From Callorhinus ursinus (taxonomy: Eukaryota > Chordata > Mammalia > Carnivora > Otariidae), in contig NW_020313288.1 of NCBI RefSeq assembly GCF_003265705.1, forward strand, positions 1,736,615 to 1,800,614: a DNA stretch of 64,000 nt. Reading direction: 5' to 3'. The position numbers were made by a program, and so were the translations under genes. How positions within the stretch are numbered: the stretch's first letter is position 1; every line of letters begins with the position of its first letter. Of the stretch, positions 43,230 through 54,821 are shown one piece after another. The notes under the pieces were generated by a model that had not been told where the DNA came from, ran no database searches, and saw nothing but the letters and a program-made list of their open reading frames with translations.

Positions 43230-43912
43230 ACTGTGGAATGGAATTGGAATACTAGAATAATTCACTGTGTTCTGAGCATCTCCCAGGTTGACTTCCTAGG
43301 CCTCCCCAGAGGAAGGAGAAGGAAAGAAGAGGCCTGACCCAGGGCCTGGGGTGCAGGACATGAGCTTCCAAACGGATCGCAGTTGGGATCTGACGGCCTG
43401 CAGCTCCTCCTCCCCCTCCCCCTATCCAAGACTTCACTGGAAATAAAACACTGACCGTTGCCCGGAGTGTCATTTTACCAGTGGATTCCTGCCAGAGCTT
43501 GTGTCCTGGGGAAGGTTTAAATTAAACTGGATTGCTTCAGGTCTCCAAATAATTTGTCATGCTGGCCCGTGACAACCCAGGGGGATAGCCACCCAGGGCA
43601 GGCCTGGGCAGGCTGGGTGGAGCTGAAGGCTTAGGAGCCTGTGTTCTTCCAACTCAGAACCTTGGGCCACCTGCTGACACAGTGCTGGGCATGCTGGGAG
43701 CCAGAGTCAGATTTGGCGGGACCGCTGGGTGTTTGGGGGAAGGCCCCCTGGAAGAATGGTCATGCCCACGGTGGTGGTCATTCCAGGCATGACGGTGAAA
43801 GCCAGGGAGGGGCCTGGAGTCTGGCAGAGCGGGGTTTGAATCGGATCCCTCAATTTGCTCATCTGTAAAATGGGGATCCAAGGGAATGAGCCGGCCTGAA
43901 TCCTGGCTGAGT
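43230..43912. other. LRG1-PLIN5 intergenic sequence
   Basis: Mostly unrecognised. MIR-like text lies at about 43840-43880 ('ctcaatttgctcatctgtaaaatggg'). Confidence 0.5.
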
Positions 43913-43930
43913 TAAACTGCAGATTTTTTT

Positions 43931-44122
43931 TTTAAAGATTTTATTTATTCATTTGCGAGAGAGACAGAAAGAGAACAAGCAGGGGGAGAGGTAGAGGGAG
44001 AGGGAGAAGCAGACTCCCTGCTGAGCAAGGAGCCCGATGCGGGACTCGATCCCAGGACCCTGGGATCATGACCTGAGCCGAAGGCAGACAGACGCTTAAC
44101 CATCTGAGCCACCCAGGCGCCC
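43931..44122 (-). mobile_element. CAN-SINE, antisense, with a perfect 18 bp duplication, upstream of PLIN5
   Basis: Flanked by identical taaactgcagattttttt at 43913-43930 and 44123-44140. Its inner end is about 345 bp upstream of the PLIN5 TATA box. Confidence 0.95.
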
Positions 44123-44309
44123 TAAACTGCAGATTTTTTTTAAAATAACAAGAAAGACCTTGAGGACTTGCCCAAGGTCACTCCTCGCCGAGGCGGTGGG
44201 GGCTGTGATCGTCCTCCACTGTTTCTGCGGCAACAGCTGGGTGACAAGTGGCCAAAACTGGCCAACGTAAGTAGCTCAATCCTGGGGCATCCAGCGTCCT
44301 CGAGTTACT

Positions 44310-44474
44310 ATGACAACCGCGGAGCCCCCCCACCCCCCCACCCCCACACCGAGCCCCAGGGAAGCGCGCGGGGTGGGGAGGATAGGCTGGGGCCCCGCCC
44401 CCGGGACACTCCTCCGCACGGCCCCTCCCCATTGGTCAGTTCCCGAAGGCCCCGCCCCCCGAGCCGCTATAAGG
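44310..44474 (+). promoter_or_regulatory. PLIN5: PLIN5 promoter: GC boxes, inverted CCAAT, TATAAGG
   Basis: CpG-rich. ATTGG (inverted CCAAT) at about 44430, a GC box (GCCCCGCCCCCC) at about 44449 and TATAAGG at 44468-44474 lie in canonical order. They predict a start near 44498. Confidence 0.8.
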
Positions 44475-44497
44475 CGGGCGGGGCCAGCGGTGGGCGG

Positions 44498-44559
44498 AGA
44501 CTGGAGCCCGAGTCTGGGGTCCGCAGCTGCACTTGGGGGCCGTGGCTGCGCGCGCTCAG
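44498..44559 (+). other. PLIN5: PLIN5 non-coding exon 1
   Basis: From the predicted start to the donor CGCTCAG|GTGAGT at 44560. The exon 2 acceptor CCCCTCAG precedes 45585, leaving 16 nt before the ATG at 45601. A second AG just before 45600 is a possible alternative acceptor. Confidence 0.7.
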
Positions 44560-44989
44560 GTGAGTGCCACGCGGAGAGCGTCCAGGAGAGCCCCGCAGAT
44601 TTGGGGGCTCCAGGTCAGGTGGGCGGGAGAGGATCCAGCGGCGTGAGAGGGGAGGGGGATGACGGGCCCAAGCAGGTGGCCGAGACCCTTGGCCCAGTTG
44701 GCTGAAGCTCAGGACCCAGTTGGGCGGGGACCGGGCTCTGAGGGCACAGGGTGGGGATAGGGGAAGAACCGCGAGCGGGAGTCTCAGGTAGAACTCTCCA
44801 GTCTGAGTCTGCTTAGATGAGTGGCCTTGGAAACACCCATGGACCTGCTGGCCGCCTCAGTTTCCCTGTCAGTCTGTGGGTTTATTGGGATTCCGCGGCT
44901 ACCACCCCCACCCCTGCAGCGGGCTGCGTGTGCAGTTCTGTCGGGGAAGGGTGAGTTGGGGGGTCGGCAGGGGCAGCAGGGACCTCCTC

Positions 44990-45525
44990 TCCTTTGCAGA
45001 AGAGGAAACAGCTCAGAGAGGTGAAGGCACTTGCCCAAAGTCACACAGCAGGTAATGGCAGGATTTGAACCCAGGTCTTTCTCTCTCCAGAGCCCATGCT
45101 TTGAATCACTACAATGTCCCCACCTTGCCAGAGCTCTCTAGTGTGCACCTACTGTGTGCAGAGCTCTGTGCATGCATTGTCCGTGTCCCTCGTGACACTG
45201 TGAGGTAGGTATTATCATTACCTTATTTTTCTTAAGATTTACTTATTTATTTGAGAGAGAGAGAGAGAGAGTGAGCGTGTGCAAGTGGGGGAGGGGCAGA
45301 GGGAGAGGGAGAAAAATCTCAAGCAGACCCCCTCCTGAGCGCAGAGCCCAACACAGGCCTCATGCCCCTAACATCATGACCTGAGCTGAAACCAGGAGTC
45401 AGATTCTCAACCGACTGAACCACCCAGGTGCCCCTATCATTACCCTATTTTGAGGAAACTGAGGCCCCAAGAGAGAACAATACTTGCCCAAGTCACAAAG
45501 CCCAGCGGGACAGAACCCAAGGCCT
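44990..45525 (-). repeat. Two antisense MIR copies in PLIN5 intron 1
   Basis: 44990-45110: 'gaggaaacagctcagagaggtgaaggcacttgcccaaagtcacacagcagg'. 45135-45525: 'gtgcacctactgtgtgcagagctctgtgc' to 'gtgaggtaggtattatcattacc', resuming after a SINE at 'tatcattaccctattttgaggaaactgaggcc'. Confidence 0.88.
45230..45434 (-). mobile_element. CAN-SINE, antisense, inserted in MIR
   Basis: A 17 bp duplication tatcattaccttatttt (45213-45229) / tatcattaccctatttt (45435-45451), one mismatch, splits the MIR at its 'gaggtaggtattatcatt' motif. Confidence 0.94.
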
Positions 45526-45600
45526 GGGCAGGCCCCAGGAAGGCTGGTGTGTAGAGGCCCCTCTCACTCTGTCCTGCCCCTCAGGGTGTTTGCAGCAGGC

Positions 45601-48600
45601 ATGTCAGAAGATGAAGCTGCTCAGCCCCCCAGAACCAGCTTGTGGGAACAGAATCAGCAGGTGAGGGTCCACCCCTCCCATGGAGCAGGGGCACAGGCAA
45701 GGGTGGGGGGATATCCCTTCTGGGACAGTTTCAGACCAGGTACCCCCTCTCTTTCCTATCCTCGCTGGACCATGGGTGGCTCATCTTCCCCATTTCCCAG
45801 AGGGGCACAGTGATGCCCGGGGCGGGGAGCGTCTCTCGCCCGCCCCCAACCTCCGGGTCTCTGCCCGGAGACTCTGCATCAGACCTTGCTCCCAGCACTT
45901 CACGCCCGTCGCCTCCGTGAATCTCCCAGCCCTAGAAACCCATTTTACAGATGGGGAGGCCGAAGCCCCAAGTTACGTGTGCAGTCCCCCCAACCCTCTC
46001 GCCCACCCCGTCATCCTGGCCCAGAGACGGCAAGTGGATTGAGGTGTGGCTGAGCTCCCCACCCCCCACCCCCCAGAGGCCACGCTGATGCGGCCTCTTC
46101 CCGCAGAGCGTGGTGCAGCGCGTGGTGGCCCTGCCGCTGGTCAGGACCACGTGCACCGCTGTCCTCGATGCTTACAGTGCGGCTAAGGACAGGCACCCGC
46201 TGCTGGGCTCCGCCTGCCGCCTGGCTGAGCACTGCGTGTGTGGCCTGACCACCCGTGCCCTGGACCACGCCCAGCCGCTGCTCAGCCACCTGCAGCCCCA
46301 GCGTGAGTCCCCCCCCACCCGGCCCACGACCCTGGGTCCTGTGGTTTGCCCTGCTGGCCCGCCCTCCGTGCTCTGGATGACATGCATGTGCCTCCGCATG
46401 ACGTGCTCTGGAGTGGACCCGCTGAGCTGGGACCTCCTCAGTCTTACTTACCGTGTGTGCCGTTTGTCCGTCCACCCGTCTGTCCCCCATCCACCCGTCT
46501 CACCCTCCGCCAGTCCTGCCCGCGCCATCTCCTGTCTTCTGCCTGCCCGGCCCCCGCTCTCCATTCTGCCTGCACCCGCTGTGGGTTGTCCCTCTGCGGC
46601 CGGACCTCCTGGACCTCCGCCGTTAGCTGTTACCGGGGCCCCCCTTTCCGTCCCCGTTCTGTGCATCCTCCCGTGTTGAGTGGCCTGACAGACCTCGGGG
46701 TCCTCGGGGTCCTCCGCCTCTCCACCTCCCTCCCCGTCTGCCTCTCTGTCGTTGCCCCTACATGTCCCAGGCCCCAAATGTCCCCGCACTCCTGGGGCCA
46801 GCTGAGGGGTCCAACCTGGCACAGGGATGGGGCTGGGGCGGAAAGACCCTTGGCTTCACGTCTGACTGAGGAAAGGGGTCACCTGAGGTTCCCAGCTCAG
46901 GGTCTCCCCACCTCCTCCTCAGCCAGTTTGGGTGACCTTGAGCCTGCTCGCTGGGGTGTCCGAGCCGGGCACGAGCGAGGAGTCGCCTTGGCTCTGGAGG
47001 CAGCCCGGTGGCGGGCTGAGGCAGGGAGGGCAGTGGAGGTGGGGTCCAGCCTGGTGCCCCACCCACACCCTCAGGGTCCCCAGCGCCTCGCAGGGTGGCC
47101 CAGGCCTCCCTCTACCTCTCCCGACCTCCCTTGCCCTCACTCCCTGTCTCTCCCCTCCAGTGGCCACAGTGAACAATCTCGCCTGCAGGGGCCTGGACAG
47201 GCTGGAGGAGAAGCTGCCTTTTCTCCAGCAACCTTCGGACACGGTACCCTGGGGACCCAGGGAGGGGTGGAGGTGGGAGGGAGCGGCACAACCTTCCCCG
47301 TGACCAGCCTGGACACCTGGGCTAGCCAGACTGGGGAGGGGGGAAGGAGGGGGCTGAGTCAGGTTTCGGTCCAACTCAGAAAACACCAGCCGAATTAAAA
47401 TGATCAGCACCCGAGTTTATGGAGCGCTTAAGACGCGCCGGTTGGGGCCCATCATCCCCTCAACAACCGTGTGGGGGAGAACTTTTCTTTTCCTCCATTT
47501 TATAGAGGGGAAATTGAGGCCCAGAGCCAGTAGGGGACCCCTTGGCACCCAGCCCCCGGGAGCCGGGGTGAGAGAAGGGAGCCAAAAATCTAGAAGGGGC
47601 CCCCTCCCACCAGGTGGTGACCTCGGCCAAGGATACGGTGGCCAGTGGTGTGACGGGCGTGGTGGGCCTGGCCGGCCAGAGCCACCGCTGGAGTGTGGAC
47701 CTAAAGCGCTCCATGAGCCACGCTGTGGACGTCGTGCTGGGCAAGTCAGAGGAGCTGGTGGACCACTTCCTGCCCATGACCGAGGACGAGCTCGGTGAGG
47801 CTGGCACCCTCCCACCCTGCCCTGCCCCTGAGTCCTTCTGCCCAGTCTGCACCCCCGGAGGTGACGGATCAGAGCAGTCCGGGACTTGGGCAGGGCCGCA
47901 CAGCAGTTCATCAGGAAACACCGAGCTGGAGCCCAGGCCTGACGTCCCCGTCCACGGCCACGGCCCCCCGACCCACATCCTACTAGAAATCAGACCACAC
48001 AGACCCTAAGAGTCTACGGGGCTTGGAGACTTGAGGGCGCCGGCCTCAAACTGGCCTAGGCAGCGCCTTTAGAATGTTTTACTTCATCGCATGCATTTAA
48101 CCGTCACACTGTGCCCTCCAAATCCCGATTTGTGGCCTGTCCTCAAACACTAAACACTCGGGCTGAAGGGCATCTGCCCTCTCCCGGGGCGCCTGGCCGG
48201 CTCAGTCGGTGGAGCGTGTGACTCTTGATCTCGGGGCTGTGAGTTCGAGTCCCATGTTGGGAGGTAGAGAGGCCTTAAAAAATAAAATTCTTAAAAAAAA
48301 CAAAACAAAAACAAAACACACCATTCTCCAACTTTCTACATCTTGTCTCTGACCCCGGAGGCCATCTGACTTCTTAACCCCTGCTTTAGGGCACTAGAAG
48401 AACTTGTCGAGGCACTCCCTCCTCCACAGAAAGGCTGCAAGGCATTTATGAAGCACCTACTGTGTGCCGAGCACTTGTAGGATATTCTTCACAGACCGTT
48501 CGGTAGAGGGGTTAACTCCAGCCTGGGTTGGAATCCCGGGTCTGCCTCTTGCACACCATGGGACTTCATCCCCTTTGCCTCAGTGTTCCTCATCTGTAAA

Positions 48601-51098
48601 TGGGGCTAATAGTAGTGCCTACGTCATAGGGTTTGGGGAAGGTTAAGTGAGTTGATATTGGTAAAGGAAAGCTGGGAGCCCGTGGGCTTGTCAACCCAGA
48701 AGGAGGGTGAGCAGATGTGGCAGGGGTGGCCACACTGACCCCCTCGCCCGTCCCATCCTCCCAGCGGCCCTGGCAGCCGAGGCTGAGGGCCCGGAAGTGG
48801 GCTCCGTGGAAGAGCAGAGGAGACATCAGGGCTACTTTGTGCGTCTGGGCTCCCTGTCAGCGCGGCTCCGCCACCTGGCGTATGAACACTCCCTGGGGAA
48901 ACTGAGGCAGAAGAAACACCACGCCCAGGACACACTGGCCAAGCTGCAGGAGACGCTGGAGCTGGTGAGAACCTTCTGTCCACTCCCGCGCTGTGATGCA
49001 GGCCGGTAGGCACGGCCTGAGTGCCAACCGAGCACCTTGTCCCAAGCTGGTCCGAAGGGGGAGGCACAGCCGAGCTCAGCTGCCTCCAGCCGTGCGTGTT
49101 CAGGGCTGGGGCAGAGTGGGGACACAGGGCTGGGCCAGCTTAAGGGGGGTCAAGGCTCAGCGTGGGGAGATGGGAGGGGGCTTCGTCCCATGAAGGGAGG
49201 GGAGTAGGAGCTAGAATTTATAGGTAGGTAGGGTAGCTCAGGAGAGAAAGTGCCCCTTCCCTTGCTTTCCTGCCACCAACCCCAGTCCTCCCCAGGCTGT
49301 AGGTTCTTGCCTCGTCCCTCACTGTCCATCCCTCCCTGCTCCACAGGAACACAGCAGCTCCCATCTAACTGAGCTTGGTAAGTTCAGACGCCCTTAACCG
49401 GCTCCTCCTCCACCTCAACCTCCATCCTTCCAGGGGCTCCGGTCAAAACCCAGGAGCAGCCCTCGACTCCCCTCTTCTCCTCCACTCCCACATCTCGCAC
49501 ATCAGCCGGTACCCCAGTTCTGCCCACAGCTCCCCCTTCTCTTCCCCCCACCCAGGTCCAGCCCCCATAACTGCACCTGGTCCATCCGGGACCCCACTCT
49601 GTCCTCCCCAGAGCAGCCACCAGAGGGCGCATATGAGCCCCTGAGTCTGTTGATGTCCCTGAGCACAATGTCCTCAAGGTCCATCCATGTGGTAACAGGT
49701 GCCAGAATAGCCCTTCCCTTTTAAGGCTGAATCATATTTCAGGGTACAGATGGACCACAGTTTGTTTCCATTTATCTTCTAATGCCTACCCTGTCCTGGG
49801 CACCGAAGGCACAGTGGCTCCCTCAGGACACTCACAGTCCAGTAGGGGGATCAGGGTCAGGATGGAGAACATGCCAGGGGCTGTAGAATCTGCCCAGCCA
49901 GGAGGGGAGGAGGGAAGACTTCCTGGAGGAGGAGACATCTACATTGAAACTTAAACTGGAGTGAACGAGGCAGGGGCATGGGGTGAAGGGAAGTGTGTCC
50001 CTGGCAGAGACGAGCACGGCCAAAATGAGTCTGAGCTTTAGGGGACCCACAGGTCGCAGGGTCTGGCCAAGAGCAGAGGAGAGAACGGGCAGGTGGGCCA
50101 GGCCGAATCAGCAGGCGGGGAAGGTTGCAGGAAGAAGATGTTCTCCAGATGCTTATCAAGACCAGATCTAGGCTAGGGTGCTGGCTCCCCCGAGCCTCCA
50201 AGTCCTCCAGCTCTGACCACCACTGTCCCCATCCCCTCAGATCAACCTCATGCAGGGCGGGGCGACACCCACGGCCCCGACCCGCCCTGGGAAGGTGCAC
50301 GAGCTTTGGGAGGACTGGAGCCAGCACTCCCCAGAGAATGGCCGCCGCCGCCGCAGCCAGGTAGGGTGACGGGGAGAGGGTGAGCAGGGGGCGTGTGTGT
50401 GGGGGGGGGTGTTCTGGATCTGCCCAGGGTCGCCAGGGGCCGGGCTCCAGCTGTCTTAATCCAAGTGCTGAGCTCAGCTGTTTGGAGTGTGCATGGAGAA
50501 ACTGAGGCAGGGCGCTGGTCCCAGGGGGCGCCCATCTGGGACGCTGAGGCCCCCCCCTCCCCCACAGGCAGAGCTGGAGACGCTGGTGCTGTCCCGCACT
50601 CTGATGCGGGAGCTGCAGAGCACAGTGGACGCGCTGGAGACCAGCGTGCGGGGCCTGCCCCCGGGCGCCCAGGAGAAGGTGGCCGAGGTGCGGCGCAGTG
50701 TGGACGCCCTGCAGTCCGCCTTCGCCGACGCCCGCTGCTTCGGGGATGTGCCGGCCGCCGCCCTGGCCGAGGGCCAGGGCAGTGTGGCCCGGGCCCACGC
50801 CTGTGTGGACGAGCTGCTGGAGCTGGTGGTGCAGGCCGTGCCGCTCCCCTGGCTGGTGGGGCCCTTCGCGCCCATCCTCGTGGAGCGGCCTGAGCCCCCG
50901 CCGGACCTGGAGGATCTGGTGGACGAGGTCGTGGGGGGCCCTGACCCCCGCTGGGCTCACCTGGACTGGCCGGCCCAGCAGAGAGCCTGGGAGGCCCAGC
51001 ACGGGGACGGGCCAGCCCTCCCAGAGGACATTCGCAAGGAGGAACCCACACCCCCGAGCCGCCCCAAGCACACCCTGATGCCAGAGCTGGACTTCTGA
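45601..51098 (+). CDS. PLIN5: Perilipin-5, complete, 7 coding exons, 456 aa
   Basis: Lipid-droplet coat protein of oxidative tissues that links droplets to mitochondria and restrains ATGL lipolysis (known for the family). Coding exons: 45601-45660, 46107-46302, 47161-47243, 47614-47794, 48765-48964, 50241-50360, 50568-51098. All are GT-AG and in phase; total 1,371 nt. It starts [11 protein letters not shown]. The N-terminal PAT region ([15 protein letters not shown], residues 21-110) is followed by an amphipathic 11-mer-type segment (exon 47614-47794). A linker with GYFVRLGSL leads to the C-terminal four-helix bundle ending [20 protein letters not shown], and the acidic tail ends LMPELDF, the segment implicated in mitochondrial contact. 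Human is 463 aa from memory; the shortfall is just before the conserved terminus. It sits tandemly with PLIN4, same strand. Confidence 0.96.
48186..48318 (+). mobile_element. CAN-SINE, sense, truncated, in a PLIN5 intron
   Basis: GGGGCGCCTGGCCGGCTCAG head, 'tgtgagttcgagtcccatgttggg' and a mixed A-rich tail 'aaaacaaaacaaaaac'. Confidence 0.92.
48500..48660 (+). repeat. MIR SINE relic in a PLIN5 intron
   Basis: 'gggttggaatcccgggtctgcctcttgc', 'gcctcagtgttcctcatctgtaaatggggctaatagtagtgcctacgtcatagggttt'. Confidence 0.88.
49645..50120 (-). repeat. L1 fragment and L2, both antisense, in a PLIN5 intron
   Basis: 49645-49790: 'caaggtccatccatgtggtaacagg' and 'cttttaaggctgaatcatatttcagggta' (L1). 49780-50120: 'gactcctgtcc'-type terminus, 'gacttcctggaggaggagacatctac' and 'tggcagagacgagcacgg' (L2). 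Confidence 0.75.
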
Positions 51099-51560
51099 CC
51101 TGATAGGGCCGAGGGGCGGCAAGCAGGAGGCCGCCTGTATCCCGAGGTCCCTGCTGCCCCCTAGTGGCCATGCCTCTGCACTAACAGCCCGTGCTGCGGC
51201 CTTGGCCCAGGGGCAGGGTTGGGGTGGGGGGCTGAATCCAGAATCTCAGACCCTCCCCAAACCTTCCCTTGGACATATGGGGGCTGGAACCCAGTCCAGG
51301 TCCCACTAGCCTCAAGCTGGGTTCATCTATCTGTGGCCCCCATCCCTGCACCCCAAGAAGCAGATCAAAACTCCCCCACAAAAACACACATTTTGCCCAA
51401 TGGCTTCTACTTGGGGTTTTGAAAAGTGAGCACCCTCTTCCCCCACACCTTGTACATCCTTGACTGAGGGGTCCCCGAAGATATCCAGCTGTATCAGCTG
51501 GACCTGCCAGATCCACTTGCTTTGCCCTTTGGGGTTTGTGATCCAACATAAAGCTGCTTT
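51099..51560 (+). other. PLIN5: PLIN5 3' UTR
   Basis: Follows the TGA at 51096-51098. I see no canonical AATAAA. A variant CATAAA lies at about 51547-51552, followed by a GT-rich stretch 'ctttgtgttgtcc', a plausible but weak cleavage region. Confidence 0.5.
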
Positions 51561-52180
51561 GTGTTGTCCAAAGGCCTGTGGCCTCTGTTCAGGCCAGGGT
51601 GGGTCTGAGTTGCAGGGTGCTGGGGGCCTCAGGTGTTTCTCTGCTTGGCAGAAGCCAAGATTGGAGATTCAAAAGCAGTGAGAATGCCTCTCTGACCGGC
51701 TTGACATCCGTCTGGAGTCCCACCACTAGCGCCAGGCCCACCGGGGTTAGGCATCCAGATGTAGCTTCCTGGAATAGAAGCTATTCACACTTTAGTATAA
51801 ATGAATTTCTTGGAAACTGCAGAGAACAGGATCGGAGGGAGGAAGAAGTCAGATGGGGCAGCCCCTCCTACGCCAACCTCCCTAGACCCGCAGGGGCTGA
51901 TCTTGCTGTGATTTCTCCAGCTGCTCTGGTCAGGATGGGGCAGACAGAGGTAGGGGAAGGGCCACGGGCCAGTCTCTTGGGGGCCTTCCCATCCTTTAAC
52001 CGAATTCTTCGCTGCCCCTCAAACTCCCCTGTGGCTGGGTGGGGTGTTAGGAAACCACAGTGTAATGTGGTGAGGTCAGGGTGGCCCCTGGCTTCCCTAG
52101 GACCTGGCCCAAAGGCAGCTCTGGGAGGCTGAACTACCTCCCACGAGCCAGATTCACTTCCCTGCCCCTGCTCAGGAAAG
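51560..52180. other. PLIN5-PLIN4 intergenic sequence, nothing recognised
   Basis: Single-copy sequence without supported exons. Confidence 0.45.
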
Positions 52181-52189
52181 TCCATGGCT

Positions 52190-52560
52190 CCCACTCACCC
52201 TCAGAGCAACTGTCCAAACTCCTCACCCTGGCATTTGAGAACTTCTGGTTTCATCGCAGATGAAACCCCTCCACAGACATTGCTGCATTCCCACCGAACT
52301 GTGCATATTCCCTTACTACTGGGCCTTTGCCCAGGCTGTGCCTGGAATATTCTCCCAGCCCACCACCCATCTCTTGGACACATCCGACCCACTGTCAAGC
52401 CCCAGCCCCAATGCCACCTCCTCCAAGAGGCTTTCCCTCACTCAGCCCCAGCGAGAGAGCTCCAACCCTCCACAGCTCACCTTCTTGGGACTCCAAGCCC
52501 CTTCTACCTGGACTTAGAGCCACAGGCAACCTTGCCTTCTCTTCCCCCACAGGACTGGGG
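52190..52560 (+). repeat. L2 LINE 3' region, sense
   Basis: 'actactgggcctttgcccaggctgtgcctggaatattctccc' and 'gccacctcctccaagaggctttccctcactcag'. Confidence 0.85.
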
Positions 52561-52880
52561 GCTCCTGGGGGGCCGGGTGGTGAGGATGGGCAGAGGGGCA
52601 CACGGGAAGGGCATTTTGCAGAGGGAGGCTCGGGCAGAGACGTGGCAGTGGGGAAGTTGGTGTGGCAGGAACAGTGCCAAGGGAAAGCTAATGGACTGAG
52701 GGAAAATTTTGGAGTTGGAGCAGTAGATAAAGGCCCTGGGGTTGAGCCTCAGCCTGGCCTACAACTGGGTGGGCAAGCTATGTGCCTCACTGGAGCCTGG
52801 TTCCTCCTCTGGGGGGTGGGTATGAACGTAACGAGGCGACTGCGCTCAGCCCTAGGACCTGCTTCACGCTCGGGAGCTGC
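52560..52880. other. Intergenic, weak MIR-like text only
   Basis: 52740-52830 ('gtgggcaagctatgtgcctcactggagcctggttcctcc') may be a decayed MIR. Nothing else is recognised. Confidence 0.4.
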
Positions 52881-52884
52881 CGTT

Positions 52885-53480
52885 CACTTATTCATGTGTT
52901 CGGTCGACAAACACAGACTGTTGAGCACCTGCTATGTGCCAGACAGGCAGCAAACCAGATAAAAATCCTGCTGTTGGGGACCTTACAATGCAGCTGGAGA
53001 GACAGACAATGAACAAGAAAACTACGTAAATTATTTGTCTTAGTTTTAGCAGATGATGAGAAATATAAAAGGGATGGAGGATGGGGGCCGTGTGAGGGTA
53101 GGAGGAGGGGTGTGTATTTTTAAATAGGAGAAGGGGGTCGAAGAGGGCCTCTCGGAGGAGGTGACACATAAGCGAAGACTGACGAGCATTCCGGGCAGGA
53201 GGCATGGGCTGTGTGTGCAAAGACCCTGGGGCAGCACCAGGTCTGGGGTGTTGCAGGAACAGTGTGTCTGGAGCAGAAGGAGTTGAAGGGAGAGAGGGAG
53301 GAGGGAGGAGGGAGGACAAGGAGGTGATAGGGGCCAGGGTCGTGAGGAGGACTAGGGTTTCCCCCAGGGAGGTGGGAGCCCTGGGGGGGGCTGTGGGCAG
53401 AGGAGGGTGGGACCTGACTCGGGTGTTCATGATCACTTTGATTGTCTTTGCTGGGTTCCTCTCCCCTCCCTGTGCTGTGG
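52885..53480 (-). repeat. L2 LINE 3' region, antisense
   Basis: 'ttgagcacctgctatgtgccagacagg', 'gcctctcggaggaggtgacac', 'cattccgggcaggaggcatgggctgtgtgtgcaaagaccctggggcag' and 'gggagccctggggggggctgtgggcagagg'. Confidence 0.9.
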
Positions 53481-54094
53481 CAGCCTGTGGGAAGGGGAGG
53501 GGCACACTCAAGGTTTCCCTCCTCCCCTGCCACCTTTGGGAAGCATTGGCTGGGAGGACAGAGTTTGGGGGACATCCCCATTTTGTTCCCCAACTGTTTG
53601 GCAAACACAAATGATGGCTCCAAGGAGATGACCTAGGGGTCATCAGGCTGTGTCTGAACGCTCTCTCCTCCCAGCTCAGTGCCCAGAGCCACCAACGGGG
53701 TCCGCCTCCTACCCCCACCAGCATGTAACTGGGATCCCTGTCCCAGGACCGGGCAGGGGGGGACACTTAGCTCGGGGAGGGTGTCATTCTTCTGCTGGCC
53801 TGTGCACCTACCCACAGACAGCCCACTCTGCACCTAGGCTCTGGGGCTGGGTTCCAATCCTGTCTCTGCCACTTTCTGGCTCTGTGGCCTCAGGCACAGG
53901 ATGCCTCCTCCAGGCAGTCACCCTGGGTTGTCCCAAGCCTGCCAGGTCCGCATCTCACTCCTAGGATCCCCCGGCTCTTTTGGCACCCTGTATCCATCCG
54001 CATTTTGGCCCTAACTTATCAAGGGACGTCCCTCTTGGTGAGTGACGCATCCCCTCCCTGCTCAGGAGAGACCCTGTTCCTTTCTTTCTGCCTG

Positions 54095-54500
54095 GACAAT
54101 GCTAAGCTAATGTTTGTTGAGTACCTGCTGGGTACCAGGCACTGGGGTAAACAGGTCACATGCTTGACCACACTTTGCACTCAGAGCGGTCCTATGCGTT
54201 GGCCCATTTAGCCAAATGTTTATTAAAATGCTGAGTGTGCACCAGGTACAGATCTATTGCAGGAGACATAGCTGGGAACAAAACAGGTCTGAAGGAGGAG
54301 AGGGAGGGAGCTGTGTGCTGTGGGGAAGGGCCCTCCAGGTAGAAGGAACAGCATGTGCAAAGGTCCTAGGGCAGCACCACACCTGGTGCGTTGGAGGAGT
54401 GGCGAGGAGTCCCGCGCGCTGGAGCAGAACGAGCGAGGGGGAGAGAGCTGGAGGAGGTGAGCACAAGGAGGAAACAGGACGTTGTGGGCCATGGTGAGGA
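54095..54500 (-). repeat. L2 LINE copies, antisense, upstream of PLIN4
   Basis: 'taatgtttgttgagtacctgctgggtaccaggcactggg', 'gtagaaggaacagcatgtgcaaaggtcctagggcag' and 'gctggagcagaacgagcgagg'. Confidence 0.88.
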
Positions 54501-54711
54501 GTCTGGAGGGGTAAACTGAGGCCCAAGGATGTTCACTGGCCGAGGTGTCCCAGCAGAGCGGCGAGGAGCAGGCCGGCAGTGCCTCGGGGGCATGGGATGG
54601 CCCGAGAATCCATCAGCCCGGTGGGGGCGGGGGCCGTGGGCAGAGGCCGCCTGGTGCTGAGAGTAGGGGAAAGGTGCTGGGCCCAGGGCCCACGCTGGGC
54701 AGGGCGGGAGG

Positions 54712-54798
54712 CACGTGACTGCCCAGGGCCCCCCCCCCCCAGCCCGCTGGCTGCCTGCCCCTGCCGCCGGGGCCGCGCCTGCCCGAGACCCTATAAGG
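54712..54798 (+). promoter_or_regulatory. PLIN4: PLIN4 promoter: CACGTG E-box and TATAAGG
   Basis: CACGTG at 54712-54717 and TATAAGG at 54792-54798 precede a predicted start near 54822. PLIN4 is a known PPAR-gamma target, but I could not identify a convincing DR1 site by eye. Confidence 0.75.
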
Positions 54799-54821
54799 CC
54801 TGGTAGCCGAGAGCAGAGCCG

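Noticed and set aside
53204..54500. Recurrent 'gcaaaggccctggggcagg' blocks as a possible novel dispersed regulatory element
   Set aside because: They align in order with neighbouring blocks as the reverse complement of the L2 LINE 3' end, so they are ancient transposon sequence.
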